5,344 nt of DNA, taken from Bacillota bacterium (GTDB lineage: Bacteria; Bacillota; Bacilli; Bacillales_B; DSM-18226). The stretch covers positions 1 to 5,344 of the forward strand of contig JAKACS010000282.1 of assembly GCA_021821235.1 (NCBI GenBank), written 5' to 3'. Shown piece after piece: positions 1-5,344 of this stretch (within the stretch, counting starts at the first letter, position 1; each line of letters begins with the position of its first letter). The notes below the pieces were generated by a model. It was not told where the DNA came from and ran no database searches. It saw only the letters and a program-made list of their open reading frames with translations. A program made the position numbers and the translations under genes.

Positions 1-1
1 A

Positions 2-559
2 ATGCTCGGGGATCCCCGATGTATGGGTTAACAAATGATAGAGCAAAATTTTATCTCCATTCGGAAAATCGGGAATATATTTTGCGAGTGGATCGTTGAT
101 ATGTAACTTTCCCTGTGCCTGCAGCTGCATCACAGACGTCGAAATAAACACTTTTGTAATCGATCCAATATAAAAAACAGTCGCAGAATTATTCGGCTGT
201 TTGTTTTCAATGTTGGCAAATCCGTACCCTTTATTGATTAAAATTTTATTATCCATCACCACTAATGCAGCACCGTTAAAATGCAAACTTTTTAAGTACT
301 CATCAATGGCGGGTTCATTCATTATGTCTTTCACTTCGGGAGACAATGGCTTCTTTAAAGGCGCCTTTTTTTCTGAAAGATGATGTTCAATTTTACCGGC
401 CTTCGTCTTTGTCTCGTTCGTGTCTTGTTGCTTTAGAAAATACATCAATACTATAGCCGCTAAAAATAAGAGCAAGAGCTGGTAAAACAGCCGTTTTCTC
501 GCCCTTTTTTGCCGTGTGTTTTTCACCCGGTTCAATCGATCTTTGCGTGTTTCCGTCAT
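2..559 (-). CDS. Membrane-anchored serine hydrolase of the class C beta-lactamase / penicillin-binding-protein-like family, N-terminal 186 residues (3' end outside window)
   Basis: The open frame runs off the window edge, so only the first 186 residues are visible. Residues 1-23 are very basic (many K/R), and about 24-42 form one hydrophobic segment (FYQLLLLFLAAIVLMYF), predicting an inside-N signal anchor with the rest outside the cell. A charged linker (about 43-75) follows. The fold then begins: GAALVVMDNKILINKGYGFAN (97-117), the nucleophile motif S133-I-T-K136 in FYIGSITKVF, and LLTHTSGIP (176-184), all typical of the Beta-lactamase (class C) family. Members include D-aminopeptidases, esterases and cell-wall-related PBP4*-like proteins, so the substrate cannot be told. 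The Tyr-x-Asn and third motifs lie beyond the window. The ATG at 559 is chosen because GGGAGAAGGG sits just upstream and the basic/TM pattern starts there. It is separated from fnr by about 440 bases and is probably its own transcription unit. Confidence 0.88.
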   Translation of the reverse strand, partial: MTETRKDRLNRVKNTRQKRARKRLFYQLLLLFLAAIVLMYFLKQQDTNETKTKAGKIEHHLSEKKAPLKKPLSPEVKDIMNEPAIDEYLKSLHFNGAALVVMDNKILINKGYGFANIENKQPNNSATVFYIGSITKVFISTSVMQLQAQGKLHINDPLAKYIPDFPNGDKILLYHLLTHTSGIPEH

Positions 560-563
560 ATCC

Positions 564-602
564 CTTCTCCCTTCCATTGCATTATACAATGGAAGGGAGA
601 AG
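564..602 (-). repeat. Perfect 16-bp inverted repeat with 7-nt loop, overlapping promoter and RBS of the serine hydrolase
   Basis: The arms at 564-579 and 587-602 are exact reverse complements (core CCTTCCATTG / CAATGGAAGG), separated by 7 bases that contain TATAAT on the minus strand. No T-run follows on either strand, so it is not a normal Rho-independent terminator. It ends 4 bases before the serine hydrolase start codon, and its downstream arm contains the purine-rich Shine-Dalgarno stretch. It could be a repressor operator in DNA, or in read-through RNA a hairpin that hides the ribosome-binding site. The repeat is seen directly; its function is inferred. Confidence 0.85.
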
Positions 603-609
603 AAAGGAA
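581..609 (-). promoter_or_regulatory. Candidate promoter for the serine hydrolase gene
   Basis: A perfect -10 hexamer TATAAT lies at 586-581 on the minus strand, in the loop of the inverted repeat. At 17-bp spacing the -35 position (609-604) reads TTCCTT, a poor match to TTGACA, so the promoter would be weak or activator-dependent. Initiation about 7 bases downstream would give a leader of roughly 15 bases that begins essentially at the Shine-Dalgarno purines. Such a transcript would lack the upstream arm and could not form the hairpin. Confidence 0.4.
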
Positions 610-952
610 TTGTGTAGTGTGATTAATACGAGAGGAACAATTTCCAGTGCACTTAAGGCGGCACCGTAAGCGATCACACCTGTTGGCAAGCCGCTAAAGT
701 ACGGGTGTTAGACATTTCAATAATCCCACCGAATGGATCTCTTTCTGGAAAAGCTTCCTCCATCTAATGATGTTTTTGTACAGCGTAATACCATGCTAAG
801 CCGCCGATACCAAAAAGAAGCAGGACAAAACTGACAACGAACCAGACAACCATTTCTCCTGTCGGCCGACTACCAAAAAAAATTTCTAAATTATCGTTCA
901 GAAAATCCCGAAGCCTACGAAATAAACGAAATTTTACAACAAAACTGCATCC
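585..952 (-). pseudogene. Decayed membrane-protein fragments, possibly a nitric oxide reductase / heme-copper oxidase remnant
   Basis: There is no intact gene between the serine hydrolase and fnr, but the minus strand keeps protein-like stretches in two frames. One frame (952-674, open after a TGA at 955-953) reads RRLRDFLNDNLEIFFGS, then a hydrophobic helix (MVVWFVVSFVLLLFGIGG) and WYYAVQKHH. It meets a TAG at 766-764 and continues as MEEAFPERDPFGGIIEMSN until a TGA at 676-674. The other frame (707-585) reads YFSGLPTGVIAYGAALSALE then IVPLVLITLHNS. A premature stop plus one frameshift would join them into a single membrane protein. From memory, the G-x-P ... SALE-x-x-PL pattern resembles a transmembrane stretch of NorB-type NO reductases, which would fit beside a nitrate reductase locus, but I cannot confirm this. 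The only in-frame ATG in the first stretch has AGGAGA just 1 base upstream, too close to be a working start. The pieces could also come from two unrelated genes, or be chance. Confidence 0.33.
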
Positions 953-974
953 TCAGCATTGTGCTTAAAGGATG
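941..974 (-). terminator. Probable weak Rho-independent terminator of fnr
   Basis: On the minus strand, 25 bases past the fnr stop, CATCCT (974-969) pairs with AGGATG (953-948). Inside, AGCA pairs with TGCT around a 3-base loop, with a small asymmetric internal loop between the stems. CAGTTTTGTTG follows, an interrupted and short T-tract. Position and shape fit a terminator, but the stem is not GC-rich and the T-run is weak, so read-through is plausible. Confidence 0.45.
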
Positions 975-998
975 TTCATTGAAAAACTTTTTACCATG

Positions 999-1700
999 TC
1001 ATTTGATATTACAAAACTCTACAGGGCAGTTCTCACAATGAATTTCATTTCTTAAATACTGTAAATTATGGATCGTAATGAACTTTCGTTTGACAGTGAT
1101 AACTCCCAGATCTCTTAAATCTGTGAGCATCCTCGAAACTGTTTCTATCGCTATTCCACATAAATTAGCTAATTCTTGACTTGATAGATTAAGATTAATG
1201 AAAATACCGTCTTCTTGGGTCACTCCGTAACTATTGCATAAGCGGATCAACGTTGAATAGAGGGCGCCCTTTTTTCCCAGGAGAACAAGGTCGCGAAACT
1301 TCGTTATCGTTCTCCGAAAATGGTCGTTCATCCACTTTAAATATTCTATCGCCAGTTTGCTATTATGAAAAAGTTCCTTTTCTAGCGTATCGATGTCAAT
1401 TACTGCCACTTCCGTGTTTTCAAGTACTTTCGCATTGAAAAAATAGGTTGGCTTGTTCGTAAACAATGTTAACTCACCAACCATATCGTTTGCTTGGCAA
1501 AGCCGTAAACCAAGCTCTTTTCCATCCGAATTCACCTTTGAAATCATAATCTTTCCATAGCGAATAATGTACATTTCTTTCGCGGGCTGTCCTTCAGAAA
1601 ATAAAAAAGTTCTTTTTTCTGCGAATCTATTTTGTCCTGATGAATTAAGCAGTTCATTTAATTGAAAGGAAACTGGATCAGAACATTTCTGAACAATCAT
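999..1700 (-). CDS. fnr: Fnr: oxygen-sensing CRP/FNR-family transcriptional regulator, Bacillus type
   Basis: Protein of 233 residues that activates anaerobic genes such as nar operons when its oxygen-labile [4Fe-4S] cluster is intact. In order: a cyclic-nucleotide-binding-like beta-roll (about 25-104; FSEGQPAKEMYIIRYGKI and the MVGELTLF turn), a dimerisation helix (about 112-142), then a winged helix-turn-helix (about 172-205; LSSQELANLCGIAIETVSRM) with E186, S189 and R190 in the recognition helix. The C-terminal tail HCENCPVEFC carries C222, C225 and C230. In B. subtilis Fnr the equivalent three Cys plus an Asp bind the cluster; D137 in KFRDLVLLG is the likely fourth ligand. E. coli-type N-terminal cysteines are absent. 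An upstream GTG at 1721 is in frame, but TAGGGAG lies 9 bases before the ATG at 1700 and inside the longer version, so the ATG is preferred. The gene lies downstream of narI beyond a terminator, so it probably has its own promoter, which I could not locate. Confidence 0.93.
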   Translation of the reverse strand: MIVQKCSDPVSFQLNELLNSSGQNRFAEKRTFLFSEGQPAKEMYIIRYGKIMISKVNSDGKELGLRLCQANDMVGELTLFTNKPTYFFNAKVLENTEVAVIDIDTLEKELFHNSKLAIEYLKWMNDHFRRTITKFRDLVLLGKKGALYSTLIRLCNSYGVTQEDGIFINLNLSSQELANLCGIAIETVSRMLTDLRDLGVITVKRKFITIHNLQYLRNEIHCENCPVEFCNIK

Positions 1701-1709
1701 TACGTTCAA

Positions 1710-1716
1710 CTCCCTA
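1710..1716 (-). promoter_or_regulatory. Ribosome-binding site that decides the fnr start
   Basis: TAGGGAG on the minus strand ends 9 bases before the ATG at 1700. The competing GTG at 1721 has no purine-rich site upstream, and starting there would put this motif inside codons 2-4. Confidence 0.75.
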
Positions 1717-1748
1717 CACACAAGGTCTTACAAACAACCCATAAGCCG

Positions 1749-1773
1749 TTTCCACCCAGGGAATTCATGGAAA
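1749..1773 (-). repeat. Short inverted repeat upstream of fnr
   Basis: TTTCCA and TGGAAA arms (6 bp each, extendable to GTTTCCA/GTTTTCCA with a one-base bulge) flank a 13-base spacer. The repeat lies about 50-75 bases upstream of the fnr start, between the narI terminator and the RBS. It is not a TGTGA-N6-TCACA Fnr/CRP-type site. It may be an operator or a leader hairpin, or chance. Confidence 0.3.
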
Positions 1774-1779
1774 ACCACT

Positions 1780-1833
1780 AAAAAAGAGGACTAGGCGACA
1801 CTCGAAATCCAATTCATTTTCCAAGCCCTCTCT
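1780..1833 (-). terminator. Rho-independent terminator of narGHJI
   Basis: Just past the narI stop, AGAGGGCT (1831-1824) pairs with AGTCCTCT (1792-1785) as an 8-bp stem with one G-U wobble. It extends outward by a G-U and an A-U pair, and inward by two G-C pairs after one mismatch. The loop is about 25 bases and includes a tiny CGA/TCG stem. The 3' arm runs directly into six T residues on the minus strand. Location and T-run support a real terminator separating the nar operon from fnr, although the loop is long. Confidence 0.65.
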
Positions 1834-1840
1834 GCAGTAT

Positions 1841-2518
1841 TTAAAACTCCTTGTTTCTTCGATATAGGACGGGGCTGCGTTTAAAATAGTTGAGCGGGGC
1901 ACTCCACACATGAACGAGACGCGTGAATGGCCAAATCCCAATTAAAAGAAAGGAAAGCAATAGATGGAGTTGAAATCCAAACGGTACCTCCCTCATTCGT
2001 TCGGGATCAGGTGTAAAGGTAAGCAGTCCCCTCACCCATGGACTAATGGTTTCCCGATAATCAAAGCCGGGATGAAGCCGATTGCTGATTAAAGTATTGT
2101 ACAGTCCCACAATGATTATGAAAAAAATAAGCCAGATCGTGATCTTGTCACTGATATCACTAGTTAGGCGAATCCGCTTATTTGAATGACGGCGGCCGAG
2201 CAGGATGATGATTCCGGCCAATGTCAGCAGTCCTGCAAATCCTCCTCCATAGACCGCTCCTGCATGGTAGATCTCTTCAGTAATTCCGATATTCTCCAAA
2301 ACTATTCTTGGAATTAGCAATCCTGCTACATGCCCTAAAAAAACGAACAATATCCCGATATGAAACAGCATACTTCCCCATTTCAGCTGATTTTTTTCAA
2401 AAAACTCACTTGATTTAGCTGTCCATTCCAATTGCTTGAAATTGTAGGAATAAATATGCCCTCCGATAAAAATAGTCACCATTAAATAAGGGAAGATCAC
2501 CCATAGAAATTGATTCAT
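1841..2518 (-). CDS. narI: NarI: respiratory nitrate reductase gamma subunit, di-heme cytochrome b
   Basis: A 225-residue membrane subunit that oxidises menaquinol and passes electrons through two b hemes to NarH. Five hydrophobic segments are visible at about 4-24, 46-69, 88-108, 126-144 and 183-204. Four heme-ligand histidines can be placed: H53 (MLFHIG), H63 (FLGHVAG), H185 (FQLHLLL) and H203 (RLVHVWS). Their spacing matches the known H56/H66/H187/H205 of E. coli NarI to within a residue. The length matches the family (about 223-225). The end PFTRLVHVWSAPLNYFKRSP is family-typical. An in-frame TTG at 2524 could add two residues, but the ATG at 2518 has AAGGTGAT at ideal distance and is preferred. 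The narJ stop is only two bases upstream, so translational coupling is likely. The gene is last in narGHJI and is followed by a terminator. Confidence 0.96.
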   Translation of the reverse strand: MNQFLWVIFPYLMVTIFIGGHIYSYNFKQLEWTAKSSEFFEKNQLKWGSMLFHIGILFVFLGHVAGLLIPRIVLENIGITEEIYHAGAVYGGGFAGLLTLAGIIILLGRRHSNKRIRLTSDISDKITIWLIFFIIIVGLYNTLISNRLHPGFDYRETISPWVRGLLTFTPDPERMREVPFGFQLHLLLSFLLIGIWPFTRLVHVWSAPLNYFKRSPVLYRRNKEF

Positions 2519-2520
2519 CT

Positions 2521-3099
2521 TCAATCACCTTCCTTTGATAAAGTGATTTTTTCCAAAATAACGGCACCAGCTAAACATGCTTCAGCCAAATGGCAATATG
2601 GGCTATTCAAATGGGCTAATTCAGCTTTAAGTTTCTCGATTGACTCTCGCAAACTACCGAGCAGGTTCACAGATATTTCTAAAGATGCCACCGAAACAAA
2701 CTCTAGGACAAGCGGCAAGTAGTCAGGCAGCTCTTCATCTATCATCAAAAATCCGTTTTCTTTGTACAATTCTTTTAACTCTACTAGTATCTGCCCCCGC
2801 TCCCGCTGTTCGCCAGCTTTTAAATAAGTGAGATTGAGAGAGCAGTTTGGGTTAAAATCAAATAATTGAACATACTGTTCGGATAGATCATCCAAAGAGA
2901 TTTCGCCAATTTCATATAGGAAGGAGAGTAAATATCCCATTAACGGAGAATCCTCGAACTGTTTTATATCATCTACTAATTCCTTCCACTGAAGCCAACG
3001 CTTTTCAGGATATTGCAGCAAATACGAAATCATTCGAAAGACATTCCGTACTTCTAATTCATTGTTTGAGAAAATGAAATTGGGCGTTCGTTCCATCAT
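2521..3099 (-). CDS. narJ: NarJ: nitrate reductase assembly chaperone (molybdenum cofactor insertion)
   Basis: A 192-residue cytoplasmic protein of the NarJ/TorD-type all-helical chaperone family. It binds apo-NarG, is needed for cofactor loading and for docking the GH dimer to NarI, and is not part of the final enzyme. The diagnostic central block is clear: EQYVQLFDF then SLNLTYLKAGEQRERG (about 75-102), LKELYKENGF (about 108-117) and DEELPDYLPLVLEF (about 121-134). Length is near the family norm. Three starts are possible: GTG at 3105, ATG at 3099 and ATG at 3096, all just after the purine-rich GAGGTAGGTGG (3112-3102). ATG 3099 puts GAGG 9 bases upstream and is chosen, but 3096 is nearly as good. 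The start lies within the 3' end of narH and the stop within 2 bases of narI, indicating tight translational coupling. Confidence 0.95.
   Translation of the reverse strand: MMERTPNFIFSNNELEVRNVFRMISYLLQYPEKRWLQWKELVDDIKQFEDSPLMGYLLSFLYEIGEISLDDLSEQYVQLFDFNPNCSLNLTYLKAGEQRERGQILVELKELYKENGFLMIDEELPDYLPLVLEFVSVASLEISVNLLGSLRESIEKLKAELAHLNSPYCHLAEACLAGAVILEKITLSKEGD
2524..2535 (-). promoter_or_regulatory. Ribosome-binding region of narI
   Basis: AAGGAAGGTGAT on the minus strand lies in the last codons of narJ. AAGG sits 9 bases before the ATG at 2518, which favours that start over the in-frame TTG at 2524. Confidence 0.7.
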
Positions 3100-4570
3100 A
3101 ACCACCTACCTCGCATGAATTGCAATCGAACTCAAACCCCGTTGAGCCTTGCTCATGGTATAGATTTGCAAAATGCTCTTTATGGGCAGACGGAATAACA
3201 AAGCGATCCTCATATTTAGCAATTGCCAGCAACCGGTACATTTCTTCTATTGAACTAGCATCCATGCCAACTTTTTCGAGCAGGAGATTGCTCGGTGTTT
3301 CGCCTAGCTTTTTCGATCTCATGTACTGACGCATAACCACCATTTTTTGTAGAACAGCTTTTATCACTTCCGCGTTGCCGGCACTCAACATGCTGGCCAA
3401 GTAATCGATCGGGATTCTCATTTGGCTGATAGCTGGAAACATTGATTCAAGAGAACCGTTCACATCCTTGCCCTCAAACAGTTGTGTAAACGGGCTTAAT
3501 GGCGGCACATACCATACCATCGGCAATGTCCGGTATTCCGGATGAAGCGGCAGGGCAATTTGATATTGAACTGCCAGTTTATATATTGGTGATTTGCGGG
3601 CAGCATCCAGCCAGTCATCCGGAATACCATCAATTTTTGCTTGCGCAGCCACTTTTGGATCATTTGGATCAAGGAACAAGCTTAATTGCTGTTGATAAAG
3701 TTCCTGTTCAGAAAATACAGAAGCGACTTCCTTCACCCGATCGGCATCATAGAGCAGCACGCCAATATAGCGCAGCCGCCCTGTGCATGTCTCAGCACAA
3801 ACGGTTGGCAGTCCTGCTTCAATTCTCGGAAAACAAAAAGTGCATTTTTCCGCTTTTTGTGTTTCCCAATTAAAATATACCTTTTTATATGGGCATCCCG
3901 TCATACAATACCGCCAGCCGCGGCATTGCTCTTGGTCAACTAAAACAATTCCGTCCTCATCCCGTTTATAAATTGCGCCGGATGGACAGGAGGCAACACA
4001 GCCTGGATTTAAACAATGCTCGCACATTCTCGGCATATACATCATAAACGCTTGCTCAAACTCAAATTTTATCGACTCTTCCAGTTTTTTTATATTCGGA
4101 TCCTTTGGTCCTGTAACATGGGTGCCAGCAAGATCATCTTCCCAGTTTGGCCCCCACTCAAGCTCCATCGTTTCACCGGTGATAAGCGATTTTGGCCGGG
4201 CAACAGGCTGGTGTTTTGTTTCCGGGCTATTTAGTAATTTTTCATAATTGTATGTCCATGGTTCATAGTATTCATCCATTGTCGGCAGATCGGGATTGTA
4301 GAAGATTTTTCCTAAAGCGAGTTTATTTAATTTACTGCCGGACTTTAATTCCAGCTCGTTCTTTTTAAGAATCCAGCCGCCTTTATATTTCTCCTGATCC
4401 TCCCATTGAATCGGATAGCCGACACCTGGCTTTGTTTCGACATTATTAAACCAGATGTACTCGGCACCAGGGCGATTTGTCCATGTATTTTTACACGTAA
4501 CACTGCATGTATGGCAGCCGATGCATTTATCAAGATTCATCACCATTGCGATTTGCGCTTTAATCTTCAA
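3059..4570 (-). CDS. narH: NarH: respiratory nitrate reductase beta subunit, iron-sulfur electron-transfer protein
   Basis: A 503-residue subunit that carries electrons from NarI hemes to the NarG molybdenum site through three [4Fe-4S] and one [3Fe-4S] cluster. Ligand groups seen: C16/C19/C22/C26 (CIGCHTCSVTC); C183/C186/C191/C195 (CEHCLNPGCVASC); C216, C222 and C226 with W219 in CRGWRYCMTGC; and C243/C246/C258/C262. Trp in place of a Cys in the third group is the family hallmark of the [3Fe-4S] site. Positions match E. coli NarH within one residue. The start is TTG at 4570: it gives the conserved MKIKAQI N-terminus and has a perfect AAGGAGGTG 8 bases upstream. It overlaps the narG end by 11 bases. 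The C-terminal tail after HEQGSTGFEF is longer than I recall for B. subtilis NarH (about 487 residues), ending CNSCEVGGYDG...FLKQ and overlapping narJ by 41 bases. Confidence 0.97.
   Translation of the reverse strand: MKIKAQIAMVMNLDKCIGCHTCSVTCKNTWTNRPGAEYIWFNNVETKPGVGYPIQWEDQEKYKGGWILKKNELELKSGSKLNKLALGKIFYNPDLPTMDEYYEPWTYNYEKLLNSPETKHQPVARPKSLITGETMELEWGPNWEDDLAGTHVTGPKDPNIKKLEESIKFEFEQAFMMYMPRMCEHCLNPGCVASCPSGAIYKRDEDGIVLVDQEQCRGWRYCMTGCPYKKVYFNWETQKAEKCTFCFPRIEAGLPTVCAETCTGRLRYIGVLLYDADRVKEVASVFSEQELYQQQLSLFLDPNDPKVAAQAKIDGIPDDWLDAARKSPIYKLAVQYQIALPLHPEYRTLPMVWYVPPLSPFTQLFEGKDVNGSLESMFPAISQMRIPIDYLASMLSAGNAEVIKAVLQKMVVMRQYMRSKKLGETPSNLLLEKVGMDASSIEEMYRLLAIAKYEDRFVIPSAHKEHFANLYHEQGSTGFEFDCNSCEVGGYDGTNAQFHFLKQ
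3102..3112 (-). promoter_or_regulatory. Ribosome-binding region of narJ
   Basis: GAGGTAGGTGG on the minus strand lies inside the last codons of narH. It contains two overlapping partial Shine-Dalgarno cores (GAGG and AGG), so either of the tandem ATG codons at 3099 or 3096 could be used. Confidence 0.65.
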
Positions 4571-5342
4571 GCCAAGACACCTCCTTCATCTTGCGGATGG
4601 TCACATAAAGATCCCGCTGGTTCCCAATCGGACCGTAATAATTAAATCCATAGCTTAGCTGGGCGTACCCGCCAATTATTTGTGTCGGTTTTACATGGAT
4701 CTTTGTCGGGCTGTTATGTGTTCCACCCCGTTCTCCAGTGATGGCAGTTCCTGGTGTATTAATGTGTTTGTCTTGCGCGTGGTACATATAGAGTGTTCCT
4801 TTCGGCATTTTATGGCTTGTAACAGCCCTTGCAGCTACAACACCATTTCGATTAAAAACTTCTACCCAATCATTATCTTTAATTCCGGCAAGTTCTGCAT
4901 CTTGATTACTGATCCAAACATGCGGACCGCCGCGGAACAAAGTAAGCATCATTAAGTTATCTTGGTAAGTACTATGCATATTCCATTTTCCGTGCGGTGT
5001 TAAGTAACGAAGCTGGATTTCTTTTTCTTGATGGCCAGGAATGCTGTCACGTTTTGAAAAAACCATTTCCGGCAGGGTTGGCTTATAGATTGGTAAGCTT
5101 TCCCCATATTCCTGTACAATTTCATGGTCAAGATAAAAATGTTGCCTTCCTGTTAAGGTACGGAATGGAACCAGTCGCTCAATATTTGTTGTAAAAGGCG
5201 AATAGCGGCGGTGGTCTTTATTTGATCCCGTAAAGACAGGCGTTGGAATCACTTCACGCGGCTGCACGGTAATATCGCGGAAGGTATATTGTTCAGCCGT
5301 CCGATCCTCAGCAATATCCTTCAACGATAGGCCTGTTTTTGC
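4560..5342 (-). CDS. narG: NarG: respiratory nitrate reductase alpha subunit, C-terminal 260 residues (5' end outside window)
   Basis: NarG is the catalytic subunit that reduces nitrate to nitrite at a molybdenum bis-MGD centre on the cytoplasmic side. Only about the last fifth of a protein that normally has about 1230 residues is present. The frame is open to the window edge; the TTG at 5324 is internal. Visible parts include TGRQHFYLDHE (about 64-74), LRYLTPHGKWNMHSTYQDN (about 111-129), FRGGPHVWISNQDAELAGI (about 136-154), the DWVEVFNRNGVVAARA beta-barrel strands (about 158-173) and ITGERGGTHNSPTK (about 201-214). These belong to the molydopterin-dinucleotide-binding C-terminal domain. The tail LSYGFNYYGPIGNQRD and WLED is nearly invariant in Bacillus NarG. 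The N-terminal [4Fe-4S] domain and Mo-ligand Asp are off-window. Its last codons contain the narH Shine-Dalgarno and start codon. Confidence 0.96.
   Translation of the reverse strand, partial: AKTGLSLKDIAEDRTAEQYTFRDITVQPREVIPTPVFTGSNKDHRRYSPFTTNIERLVPFRTLTGRQHFYLDHEIVQEYGESLPIYKPTLPEMVFSKRDSIPGHQEKEIQLRYLTPHGKWNMHSTYQDNLMMLTLFRGGPHVWISNQDAELAGIKDNDWVEVFNRNGVVAARAVTSHKMPKGTLYMYHAQDKHINTPGTAITGERGGTHNSPTKIHVKPTQIIGGYAQLSYGFNYYGPIGNQRDLYVTIRKMKEVSWLED
4578..4586 (-). promoter_or_regulatory. Strong ribosome-binding site fixing the TTG start of narH
   Basis: AAGGAGGTG on the minus strand is an essentially perfect anti-16S match inside the narG coding sequence, 7 bases before the TTG at 4570. It compensates for the weak start codon. 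No ATG lies nearby until codon 9 (MVMNLDK), which would remove the conserved MKIKAQI leader. Confidence 0.85.
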
Positions 5343-5344
5343 TT

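Noticed and set aside
201..383. Plus-strand 60-residue frame in the first 400 bases
   Set aside because: It lies antisense to the serine hydrolase, whose SxxK and LLTHTSGIP motifs establish the minus-strand reading.
764..853. Small hydrophobic peptide (MVVWFVVSF...QKHH) as an intact small gene
   Set aside because: AGGAGA is only 1 base before the ATG, too close to work, and the frame is open well upstream, so it looks like part of a broken larger gene.
982..993. AAAAAGTTTTT palindrome just after fnr as a terminator
   Set aside because: It consists almost only of A-T pairs with no room for a loop, so it would not form a stable stem; the hairpin at 948-974 is the better candidate.
1701..1721. 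Longer Fnr starting at GTG 1721
   Set aside because: No ribosome-binding site lies upstream of the GTG, while TAGGGAG is well placed for the ATG at 1700.
3499..3873. Plus-strand 124-residue open frame and other plus-strand frames opposite narG, narH, narJ and fnr
   Set aside because: These are antisense shadows of strongly conserved genes, with low-complexity or His/Pro/Ser-rich translations and no convincing start sites.
1..5344. CRISPR arrays, tRNA/rRNA genes, insertion sequences or phage attachment sites
   Set aside because: I saw no direct-repeat arrays, tRNA-like cloverleaf sequences, transposase motifs or terminal inverted repeats with target duplications.

Overview
This window is part of an anaerobic nitrate-respiration locus from a low-to-moderate-GC Gram-positive bacterium, most likely a member of Bacillaceae. 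The evidence is strong AAGGAGGTG-type ribosome-binding sites, TTG and GTG start choices, NarH/NarI/NarJ sequences of Bacillus type, and an Fnr regulator with its iron-sulfur cysteines at the C-terminus (the Bacillus arrangement) instead of the N-terminus. All recognised genes lie on the minus strand, so transcription runs from high to low coordinates.

Layout in the direction of transcription: the C-terminal 260 codons of narG (5344 to 4560, cut by the window edge); narH (4570 to 3059), starting on TTG inside the end of narG; narJ (3099 to 2521), starting inside the end of narH; narI (2518 to 1841), starting two bases after the narJ stop. A Rho-independent terminator (about 1833 to 1780) closes narGHJI. 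The fnr gene (1700 to 999) follows and has its own probable weak terminator (974 to 941). Next come about 440 bases with no intact gene, but with broken reading frames that look like fragments of a decayed membrane protein, possibly a nitric oxide reductase/heme-copper oxidase relative. The last gene is the N-terminal part of a membrane-anchored serine hydrolase of the class C beta-lactamase fold (559 to 2, cut by the window edge). It is preceded by a perfect 16-bp inverted repeat whose loop holds a TATAAT box.

How the genes work together: NarG (molybdenum catalytic subunit) and NarH (four iron-sulfur clusters) form the cytoplasmic nitrate reductase. NarI (di-heme b membrane subunit) feeds them electrons from menaquinol. 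NarJ is the dedicated chaperone that matures NarG. Fnr is the oxygen-sensing activator expected to switch such genes on without oxygen. The serine hydrolase is probably unrelated to nitrate respiration.

The nar/fnr part is well known biology. I see no convincing new system. The items most worth a second look are the inverted repeat over the serine-hydrolase promoter/RBS, the decayed membrane-protein fragments, the extended NarH tail overlapping narJ, and the position of fnr downstream of narI.
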